42,957 nt of DNA from an uncultured Bacteroidota bacterium (GTDB lineage Bacteria; Bacteroidota; Bacteroidia; Chitinophagales; UBA8649): contig CAKZQD010000102.1 in NCBI GenBank assembly GCA_937139485.1, positions 1-42,957 on the forward strand, written 5' to 3'. The notes under the pieces are model-generated. The model made no database searches and was not told the origin of the DNA. It saw only the letters and a list, made by a program, of their open reading frames with translations. Positions 19,750 to 27,187 of the stretch are shown here, in pieces. Both the position numbers and the translations under genes were made by a program. Within the stretch, counting starts at the first letter, position 1; each line of letters opens with the position of its first letter.

Positions 19750-19757
19750 TAACTTTG
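19750..19757 (+). promoter_or_regulatory. -7 box TAACTTTG for rfbA
   Basis: TAACTTTG 9 nt before ATG 19766. Confidence 0.55.
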
Positions 19758-19765
19758 TCTTTACT

Positions 19766-20626
19766 ATGAAAGGAATTATACTAGCAGGCGGAAGCGGAAC
19801 AAGGCTTCACCCTATTACATTGGCACTCAGTAAACAATTGATGCCGATATACGACAAACCAATGATTTATTATCCGCTTTCTGTTTTAATGAAAGCTGGA
19901 ATTAGAGAAATATTAATTATTTCTACACCACACGATTTACCTCATTTTGAAAGATTACTCGGTACTGGTGAAAACATTGGTTGCAAGTTTTCTTATAAAG
20001 TTCAAGAAATACCAAACGGACTGGCACAGGCTTTTGTACTTGGTGAAGAATTTATTGGAGACGATAAAGTAGCTTTAGTTTTAGGAGATAATATTTTTTA
20101 CGGTACAGGATTAGGCGATTTATTAAAGCAAAACAATGATCCTGACGGAGCGGTAATTTACGGCTATCACGTTGCAAACCCTAAAAGATATGGTGTAGTA
20201 GAATTTAATGATGACATGAAGGCTATTTCAATAGAAGAAAAGCCAGAAAAGCCAAAATCGAATTATGCTGTACCGGGTTTATATTTTTATGATAATGATG
20301 TAGTAGAAATTGCTAAAAACATAGCACCAAGTGCAAGAGGCGAATATGAAATTACTGATGTAAACAGAGTTTATTTAGAAAGAGGAAAACTACAAGTTGG
20401 AATTTTAGATAGAGGAACAGCTTGGTTAGACACAGGAACTTTCAATTCATTGATGCAAGCATCGCAATTTGTGCAAGTAATAGAAGAAAGACAAGGATTA
20501 AAAATAGGCTGTATAGAAGAAGAAGCTTACAAACAAGGTTTTATTAATAAAGAGCAGTTAACGGCTTTGGCAAAACCTTTATTGAAAAGTGGATACGGTG
20601 ATTATTTAATGGGATTATTAGATTAA
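19766..20626 (+). CDS. rfbA: Glucose-1-phosphate thymidylyltransferase
   Basis: [49 protein letters not shown]. Confidence 0.95.
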   Translation: MKGIILAGGSGTRLHPITLALSKQLMPIYDKPMIYYPLSVLMKAGIREILIISTPHDLPHFERLLGTGENIGCKFSYKVQEIPNGLAQAFVLGEEFIGDDKVALVLGDNIFYGTGLGDLLKQNNDPDGAVIYGYHVANPKRYGVVEFNDDMKAISIEEKPEKPKSNYAVPGLYFYDNDVVEIAKNIAPSARGEYEITDVNRVYLERGKLQVGILDRGTAWLDTGTFNSLMQASQFVQVIEERQGLKIGCIEEEAYKQGFINKEQLTALAKPLLKSGYGDYLMGLLD

Positions 20627-20632
20627 AAAAAC

Positions 20633-21571
20633 ATGGCAAAGATATTAATAACAGGTGCTGCAGGTTTTATTGGCAGCAGTTTGGCAGATAGATTATTACA
20701 AAATAAAGAACACAAATTGGTTCTTGTTGATAATTTATTAACTGGCGATTTGAGAAGATTACCGAAAGAAAAGTCTTCTAACTGGCGTTTTGTAAAAGCA
20801 GATTGTAACAATTTTAAGGATATTTCTTCTGTAATGTTGTCACACAGGTTCGATTATGTATTTCATTATGCAGCAGTAGTAGGTGTGCAAAGAACTTTAG
20901 ACAACCCAGTAATGGTTTTAAACGATATTCAAGGCATTAAAAATGTTTTGGAATTGTGTAAAAATACTGGCGTAAAGCGTGTTTTCTTTGCTTCGTCTTC
21001 AGAAGTTTATGGCGAGCCATTTGAACATCCTCAAAATGAATTGACTACGCCATTAAATTCACGATTGCCTTACGCAGTTGTAAAAAATATTGGAGAAGCA
21101 TATTTAAGATCTTACCATCAAGAATTTGATTTAGAATACACCATTTTTAGATTTTTTAATACTTATGGAACCAAGCAAAGTGAAGATTTTGTAATGTCTA
21201 AGTTTATAAAAGCCGCTATGAACAATGATGATATTACTATTTTTGGAGCAGGCGACCAAACAAGAACTTTTTGTTTTGTAAACGACAATGTAGATGCCTG
21301 TGTAAGCGCTTTTGAAAATGATTTGTTTATAAACGATACTGTAAATATTGGAAACGACCATGAAGTAACAATTTTGGAACTTGCCAAAATAATTATTGAA
21401 GAAACCAATTCTAAATCAAAACTAGTATTCTTACCACCATTGGCAGAAGGCGATATGAAGAAAAGAAAGCCTGACATTGGAAAGATGAGAAAACTTCTAG
21501 GAAGAGAATTATTTCCTCTAAGAGAAGGTATAAAGTTTTTGATGGAAAATGGATTGGTTTTATATAGTTAA
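20633..21571 (+). CDS. NAD-dependent epimerase/dehydratase (extended SDR, UDP-sugar type)
   Basis: ILITGAAGFIGSSL Rossmann motif, YAVVK catalytic motif. Confidence 0.88.
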   Translation: MAKILITGAAGFIGSSLADRLLQNKEHKLVLVDNLLTGDLRRLPKEKSSNWRFVKADCNNFKDISSVMLSHRFDYVFHYAAVVGVQRTLDNPVMVLNDIQGIKNVLELCKNTGVKRVFFASSSEVYGEPFEHPQNELTTPLNSRLPYAVVKNIGEAYLRSYHQEFDLEYTIFRFFNTYGTKQSEDFVMSKFIKAAMNNDDITIFGAGDQTRTFCFVNDNVDACVSAFENDLFINDTVNIGNDHEVTILELAKIIIEETNSKSKLVFLPPLAEGDMKKRKPDIGKMRKLLGRELFPLREGIKFLMENGLVLYS

Positions 21572-21574
21572 AAT

Positions 21575-22591
21575 ATGAAGCAAAAAATTCTTGTAACAGG
21601 TGGAATGGGCTATATTGGTTCGCACACTATTGTAGACTTATTAGAAAACGGCTACGAAGTGGTTTCAATAGATAATTTTTCAAATTCTTTTGAAGAAACA
21701 GTAGCTAATCTTGAAAAAATAACCAATCAAAAAATTAAAAACTACAATTTTGACCTCTGCAATTTTGAAAAACTAGAACAGTTTTTTGAAAAAGAACAAA
21801 ATATTACTGGAATTATACATTTTGCAGCCTATAAAGCCGTAGGCGAATCTGTAGAAAAGCCTTTGGAATATTATCACAATAACATTGTGGGCTTATTAAA
21901 CATATTGACTTGTTGTAAAAAGTACAATGTAAAAAACTTTGTATTTTCTTCATCGTGTTCTGTATATGGAAATACCAAAGAATTACCTGTAAGCGAAAAA
22001 ACAGCATTAGCTATTTCTGAAAGCCCTTATGCAGAAACTAAAGTAATGGCAGAAAGAATTATTACAGACTTTGCCAAAGTAAGTGATATTAATATAGTTT
22101 TGTTACGATACTTTAATCCTATTGGAGCACACAATTCAAATTTAATTGGTGAAAAGTCTAAATCTGAACCACAAAATGTTATTCCAAGAATTACAGGAAC
22201 TGTTTTGGGTAATTTTGATGTTTTTAAGGTTTTTGGATCAGATTACAACACCACAGATGGTACTTGTGTAAGAGATTATATACACGTTTGTGATATTGCT
22301 CACGGGCATACACTTTCATTAAATTATTTATTTGAGAAAGAAGAAAAACAAATTTGTGAAGTGTTTAATCTTGGCAGCGGATCAGGAACAAGTGTTTTGG
22401 AATTAATTACTGCTTTTGAGAAGAGTACAGGTCGAAAATTAAATTATAGCCTTGAAAATAGAAGAGCTGGCGATGTTGTAGCTATTTATGCAAACAATGA
22501 TAAAGCAAAAACTATTTTAGGCTGGGAAACGAAATACGGCATTGAGGAAATGATGCAATCTGCTTGGAATTGGGATTCTAAGAATAATTAA
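21575..22591 (+). CDS. galE: UDP-glucose 4-epimerase
   Basis: ILVTGGMGYIGSHTIVDLLENGYEVVSIDNFSNS, SPYAETK (YxxxK), RYFNPIGAH, YIHVCDIAHGH. Confidence 0.95.
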   Translation: MKQKILVTGGMGYIGSHTIVDLLENGYEVVSIDNFSNSFEETVANLEKITNQKIKNYNFDLCNFEKLEQFFEKEQNITGIIHFAAYKAVGESVEKPLEYYHNNIVGLLNILTCCKKYNVKNFVFSSSCSVYGNTKELPVSEKTALAISESPYAETKVMAERIITDFAKVSDINIVLLRYFNPIGAHNSNLIGEKSKSEPQNVIPRITGTVLGNFDVFKVFGSDYNTTDGTCVRDYIHVCDIAHGHTLSLNYLFEKEEKQICEVFNLGSGSGTSVLELITAFEKSTGRKLNYSLENRRAGDVVAIYANNDKAKTILGWETKYGIEEMMQSAWNWDSKNN

Positions 22592-22695
22592 AAATTCTCT
22601 ATTCATACATTTGTAAAATATCTCTCTGTTTTTACTATTGAGAAATTAAGGGAATTAAGAAGAATACATAATGATTATTAACGCCATAATGCTTA
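22575..22695. repeat. 121-bp direct repeat, copy 1 (includes galE 3' end)
   Basis: Ungapped match to 22742-22862; about 14 mismatches by hand count. Confidence 0.9.
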
Positions 22696-22741
22696 TTTAC
22701 AATCTAAGCACAGCTTATGTTTTCACTTTACAGACTGTGGA

Positions 22742-22862
22742 ATTCTAAGAATAATTAAAAATTCTCTTATCAAACATTTGTAAAACCTCTCTCTAATTTT
22801 ACCATTAAGAAATTAAGGGAATTAAGACGTATACATATTGATTCTTTACGCCATAATGCTTA
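22742..22862. repeat. 121-bp direct repeat, copy 2
   Basis: See copy 1; ATTCTAAGAATAATTAAAAATTCTCT...CGCCATAATGCTTA in both. Confidence 0.9.
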
Positions 22863-22957
22863 ATAATTATTTAGGGTTTTTAGTCGTGTCAGAAGTTCTT
22901 AATTGACACTTATTCTGTAAATTGAAACACTTCAAAGGACTAAAAAGCCTAAGCATT
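22855..22957. repeat. Nested inverted repeat in convergent intergenic region
   Basis: TTAGGGTTTTTAGTC 22871-22885 / GACTAAAAAGCCTAA 22938-22952 (1 mismatch); TAATGCTTA 22855-22863 / TAAGCATTA 22949-22957; inner GTGTCA 22886-22891 / TGACAC 22904-22909. Confidence 0.75.
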
Positions 22958-22976
22958 AACTAAACAATAGAGCGCA

Positions 22977-24707
22977 TTACAACATCTTAAACTTCTCTTT
23001 CCAAGTATCAAATTGTTTCTGGCTTTCTTCTACTCTTTTTAAAACTACTTCTTTCAATTTTTGAGCACCTTTAGAATCTCCAAAAAACGATAAATTATTT
23101 TCAAATTGAACAATTTCATCTTTCAATTTATCCATTTTTTCTTTTACAAAACGTTTTTCTCTTTCTAAGAACACATCGCCATCTTCAGCTTTTTTAAATG
23201 CTGCTATTTTTGCCTTAAATACAATACGCTCTTTATCGGCATCTTCTATTTTTAAGTTTTTAGCTGCATTGTTTACTGATTTATCAAAAGCTGTGTTGGC
23301 TTTACTGATTTCTTTTTTGGGCACGTGACCAAGCGCCCACCAAGCGGCTATTTGCTCATTTAATTCTTCTGCCGTTTTTGCAGACTCAATTTTTTTATTG
23401 ATTTCTGTTTTTTGTTTTAAATTTTCTTCTTGGCGAGCGTCCATTCCACCAAAAAATTCTTTTTTAGCATCAAAAAACTCATTGCAAGCTGCTCTAAATG
23501 TATTCCAAAGTTTTTGATCTTTTTTAGGGTTTAAAGAACCCGATTTTTTCCAATCATCTTGAAGTTTTAAAAACTGCTGTGTGGTTTCTTTCCAGTTTTT
23601 AGAGCTTTTTAATTCGTTTGCTTTTGCAATTAAAGCTTTCTTTTTATCTTCAAAAACACTTCTTTTTTCGTTTAGTGAATTATAAAGTTGTTTCGTATCG
23701 TCAAAAAAAGTGTTACTAATTGTTTTAAACTCATTCCAAAGTTCATCGTCTTTACTTTTTTTAGAAAAGCCTGTTTTTCTCCAATTTTGCTGCAGTTCTT
23801 TCAATTTATTACCCAATTCATTCCATTTTGAAGGGTTTTGGCTTTCTTTTAGCATTTCTAACAGCGTTTTTGATTCTGTTATTATTGCTTCTTTTTTTTC
23901 TATTGAGGCTTTTTGTGCTTCTCTAATTTTTAAATAATGCTCTCTAATTTTAGCATAAACAGCATTTACATTTTCCCAATAAGCTGTTTTTAAACTTTCC
24001 CAATCTTCTTGAAAAGTTGGCCCAATTTCGTCCCATTCTTTTTGGTATAACTTTATGTAATGCTCTAACTGAATTATAGAATCATTTTTAAGCAATTCTT
24101 TTAACTTATCTGTTATGGCTTGTTTTTCAACTTTGTTTTTTTCGAAACTATAATTCTGAAGTCCTTTATGAATATTTACATTATAAAAAAACTTATCCAT
24201 TAAATGGCTGTATTCTGTTTGTAAAGACTGAAACCTTGCCTTGTTTACTTCGCCAATACTTTTCCATTCTTCTTGTAGTGTTTTAAAAGTATTGAAGGTT
24301 TCGCCAAAATTAGTAAGCTCTTGCTCAGTAAGTGCTTTCATTTTTTCTACTACAGCCGTTTTTGCATTAAAATTTGCTTCTTCTTTTTGTGCTAAGGCTT
24401 TTTTGTATTCTTTTTTCTTATCGTTGAAAATAGTCATCAACTCTTTAAACCTAAAAGATGCTTCGTCTGGTTCAAATTTAAACTTTTCAGCTTCAAAAGG
24501 ATTTTCTTCCGTTGCATTTGCTTTGGCTTCTTCTTGTGCTTTATCAAACGCTTCTTCTTGCTGCTTATATACTAAACGATGCGCTTCGTCATAGGCGGCT
24601 TTTATATTTGGAACTTCTTTTATTGTTACAGAAAATTCTTCTCCATTCAATAAATTTTTAAAGTTTTCGTTAACTTCTTCTCTTGATAATATTTTTTTTT
24701 CTTCCAT
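22977..24707 (-). CDS. DUF349 domain-containing protein
   Basis: Repeated W(K/R)xxG...LWNxFxxxxxxFFxxxK helical units (e.g. QNWRKTGFSKKSKDDELWNEFKTISNTFFDD, DDWKKSGSLNPKKDQKLWNTFRAACNEFFDAKKEFF). Confidence 0.9.
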   Translation of the reverse strand: MEEKKILSREEVNENFKNLLNGEEFSVTIKEVPNIKAAYDEAHRLVYKQQEEAFDKAQEEAKANATEENPFEAEKFKFEPDEASFRFKELMTIFNDKKKEYKKALAQKEEANFNAKTAVVEKMKALTEQELTNFGETFNTFKTLQEEWKSIGEVNKARFQSLQTEYSHLMDKFFYNVNIHKGLQNYSFEKNKVEKQAITDKLKELLKNDSIIQLEHYIKLYQKEWDEIGPTFQEDWESLKTAYWENVNAVYAKIREHYLKIREAQKASIEKKEAIITESKTLLEMLKESQNPSKWNELGNKLKELQQNWRKTGFSKKSKDDELWNEFKTISNTFFDDTKQLYNSLNEKRSVFEDKKKALIAKANELKSSKNWKETTQQFLKLQDDWKKSGSLNPKKDQKLWNTFRAACNEFFDAKKEFFGGMDARQEENLKQKTEINKKIESAKTAEELNEQIAAWWALGHVPKKEISKANTAFDKSVNNAAKNLKIEDADKERIVFKAKIAAFKKAEDGDVFLEREKRFVKEKMDKLKDEIVQFENNLSFFGDSKGAQKLKEVVLKRVEESQKQFDTWKEKFKML

Positions 24708-24777
24708 GTTTGTATTCGTAAGTAAAATTGCAATGTATAAATTTAATGAGAATTCTGCATAAAAACAACTTCAAGCT

Positions 24778-24800
24778 CATTCCTTTGTAGAAAGGAGATG
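24778..24800. repeat. Imperfect hairpin CATTCCTTT-GTAG-AAAGGAGATG
   Basis: Arms complementary apart from one bulge. Confidence 0.6.
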
Positions 24801-24819
24801 TTTTTGTGTAAAAATTGAG

Positions 24820-24839
24820 ATTCCTGCCTACGCAGGAAT
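24820..24839. repeat. Perfect hairpin ATTCCTGC-CTAC-GCAGGAAT, dispersed-repeat-like
   Basis: 8-bp perfect arms and 4-nt loop; 20-bp ATTCC(N10)GGAAT layout resembling dRS3-type repeats. Confidence 0.75.
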
Positions 24840-24847
24840 GACGAAAA

Positions 24848-25822
24848 TTAAGGTTTTACCCGCACATTTGCATTGTAATAACCAGCGTTTGCTGAATTAA
24901 ACACCGACTCGTGAATCGATAAAAATATAATTCCTGTTCTATCTGCTGTATAAATTATTTTATCTCCGGCTTTTTTTATTGTTCCGTTTTGGCTTATTTT
25001 AAAAACTAAATTTCCATAAGTAATTTTTTTATCTGTTGGTCCTGGCGCACCATTTAAACCGCCATCGGGTGTATATTTATTTCCAGAAAGGCTTGCTAAT
25101 GATACTTGCCCGTCTGCATTTATACTTATTTCTTCGCCTTTTTTTACTAATATTCCTGTATTTAGCCAGCCTTCTTCTTTGTTGCCAGAAATGTATCTGT
25201 TTGCAAAAACTTTAAATGTGTTGTCTTTAGAAAAACCTTCTTTTGGCTTAATTTTTATATCTATTTGTTCAATATTTGTTCTTGCTATTTTAATTCTTCC
25301 ATAGCTGGTTTCCAACACTATATGCTCAAAATCATAAGTACCTTCTACTGTGTTTTTACTGTTGTAAAGCAACTCGTCATACAAGTTGTAGTTTTTAGAA
25401 ACATTGTATTTGGCTAGCATTACTTCGTAAAGTACCTGTACGCTAAGTTCATTATTGTTTTGTTTGTTGCTGCTTTGTAAATATGATTTTATAAAGGGTA
25501 TTGCGCCTTCATTCATTTTAATTATTTCATCAAAAGCATTATCTCTTTCTTTGCTGTTTCCATTGTCTAGTTTATCTAGCAAATCTAGCAGACGACCTTT
25601 ATCAAAATTTGAATTTTGCAAGCCAACTTTTATACTATTTACATCGCCTACAGGTATATTTAAATTTCCGTAAGAGGTTTTAAATAATATTTGAGTAATT
25701 TCTGTTGTTCCAGTAATTATATCTCCATTTTTGAGATGAAGCGTAAGCACTACGTTTTCTATTTGTGCTTGAGAAAACATTATAAAAGCCAAACAAAAAA
25801 TAGAGAATAAAAGCCTTTTCAT
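24848..25822 (-). CDS. Secreted protein with C-terminal PA-IL (LecA)-like domain
   Basis: Start MKRLLFSIFCLAFIMFSQAQ at 25822 (track start 25888). C-terminal GWLNTGILVKKGEEISINADGQV...GGLNGAPGP...YGNLVFKIS...GIIFLSIHE. Confidence 0.65.
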   Translation of the reverse strand: MKRLLFSIFCLAFIMFSQAQIENVVLTLHLKNGDIITGTTEITQILFKTSYGNLNIPVGDVNSIKVGLQNSNFDKGRLLDLLDKLDNGNSKERDNAFDEIIKMNEGAIPFIKSYLQSSNKQNNNELSVQVLYEVMLAKYNVSKNYNLYDELLYNSKNTVEGTYDFEHIVLETSYGRIKIARTNIEQIDIKIKPKEGFSKDNTFKVFANRYISGNKEEGWLNTGILVKKGEEISINADGQVSLASLSGNKYTPDGGLNGAPGPTDKKITYGNLVFKISQNGTIKKAGDKIIYTADRTGIIFLSIHESVFNSANAGYYNANVRVKP

Positions 25823-25837
25823 TGAATAAATTTGAGG

Positions 25838-25845
25838 CAAAGATA
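25838..25845 (-). promoter_or_regulatory. -7 box TATCTTTG for the PA-IL-like gene
   Basis: CAAAGATA on + strand, 16 nt upstream of ATG 25822. Confidence 0.5.
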
Positions 25846-25908
25846 TTGTTTTTAAATAAAAAATGCTCATCTGTGAACAGACAAGCATTTTTATCTTAAA
25901 GCTTTATT

Positions 25909-26379
25909 TTATTGAACTTTAAAACCTCTACAAACTTCTCTATAGTCAACAATAGAAAATGGAGCGTCTGGAGGAAATAAAAATTTACTATGCCCAACAT
26001 GAAATATTTCAATAGCTAAAGTTTCTGTATTTATTTCTACACTTAAAGTATCAGGGTCTCCATCTGGAGATCTGTCTAAATAGTTTTCGTAGCGAGCAAT
26101 ATTTTCTTTATATGATTCTACTTTTGACAACCACTCATATACATTTGGTTGCTCTAAAGCTAATTCTAAATCAGTATAATCTCCGTTGTCTCTAATTTCT
26201 ATTTCAGTAAGAAACTTTCTATTATAAACTGTAGAATCTGAATAACCATTTTGACCTATTTGATATTGAACCAATCGGCAATCTGTTTCATAAATACCAC
26301 TTGCTTTATCATATAGATATTCCTTTTTACAAGATGTTACTAAGCATAAAAAAGCAATAAAAATTAAATTCTGTTTCAT
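25909..26379 (-). CDS. Small lipoprotein, unknown function
   Basis: MKQNLIFIAFLCLVTSCKKEY lipobox; ATGA overlap with upstream gene. Confidence 0.7.
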   Translation of the reverse strand: MKQNLIFIAFLCLVTSCKKEYLYDKASGIYETDCRLVQYQIGQNGYSDSTVYNRKFLTEIEIRDNGDYTDLELALEQPNVYEWLSKVESYKENIARYENYLDRSPDGDPDTLSVEINTETLAIEIFHVGHSKFLFPPDAPFSIVDYREVCRGFKVQ

Positions 26380-26780
26380 TGTTTAAGACCTTTTAAATAA
26401 TAATAATTTGATGCCGTATCTGTTAAAATTCTTTTATTGAAATTATTGCCAACATAACATTCAAAAGTTTTTGTTTGTCTATTAAATTTTGCATAACTAT
26501 CATTTTGACTCATTATTATATAGCTTTTATTTATTTCAATTTCGTCTAAATGAAAATAAGCAATTTTCCTTTTATTTTCAACTATGCTGATATCTATTTT
26601 TTTGTTTTTACCTTCACTTAATAGATTAATATTTAATGTAGATTTAATTTTATTAGAATCGCATATATAATATGTACATCTGACTTGAAGTCCATCCACA
26701 TCATAACTTCCTTCTAACTCGTCTATTGTAGCTTGTTTTGCGCAGCTAAACATTGTTAGTAATACTATAAATTTTCTCAT
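26376..26780 (-). CDS. Small lipoprotein, paralogue of next gene
   Basis: MFSCAKQ lipobox; DELEGSYDVDGLQVRCTYYICDSNKIKS...RILTDTASNYYYLKGLKQ. Confidence 0.75.
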   Translation of the reverse strand: MRKFIVLLTMFSCAKQATIDELEGSYDVDGLQVRCTYYICDSNKIKSTLNINLLSEGKNKKIDISIVENKRKIAYFHLDEIEINKSYIIMSQNDSYAKFNRQTKTFECYVGNNFNKRILTDTASNYYYLKGLKQ

Positions 26781-27187
26781 TGTTTCACTCCCTTTAAATA
26801 GTAATAATTTGATGCTGTATCTGTTAGAATTCTTTTATTCCAATTGTTGCCATCATAATATTCAAAAATTTTCTCACTTCTGTTATAATTAGCATAAAAT
26901 TCATTCAATTTCATTATAATTAAATCATTATCTATTTTATCTAATGCCAAAACACCTATATTATCACTCTTTTCAAGAATCTTATCAAATAGTGTAACTC
27001 TTATTCTTGTATTTTCATTTTCAAACTGTAACTTTAACAATGATTTAATTTTTGTAGAATCACATCCATAATAAGTACATCTTACTTTATGTCCTTCAAC
27101 ATCATAAGTGCCTTCTAATTCTTTAATGGCATTTTGTTTTTTACAAGAAAAAGCACTTAATGCTAAAATAAATAATAAATACCTCAT
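26777..27187 (-). CDS. Small lipoprotein, paralogue of previous gene
   Basis: AFSCKKQ lipobox; KELEGTYDVEGHKVRCTYYGCDSTKIKS...RILTDTASNYYYLKGVKQ. Confidence 0.75.
   Translation of the reverse strand: MRYLLFILALSAFSCKKQNAIKELEGTYDVEGHKVRCTYYGCDSTKIKSLLKLQFENENTRIRVTLFDKILEKSDNIGVLALDKIDNDLIIMKLNEFYANYNRSEKIFEYYDGNNWNKRILTDTASNYYYLKGVKQ

Noticed and set aside
20623-22007. ORFs 20623..20811, 21131..21361, 21163..21477, 21813..22007 (-)
   Set aside because: Opposite well-supported sugar-nucleotide genes; no independent evidence.
22575-22957. CRISPR or integron attC interpretation of the repeat region
   Set aside because: Only two long copies, no short regular repeat-spacer pattern, and no cas or integrase gene in the window.
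23710-24594. Plus-strand ORFs 23710..23937 and 24241..24594
   Set aside because: Ser/Phe-rich translations opposite the Lys/Glu-rich DUF349 gene, a typical shadow-ORF pattern.
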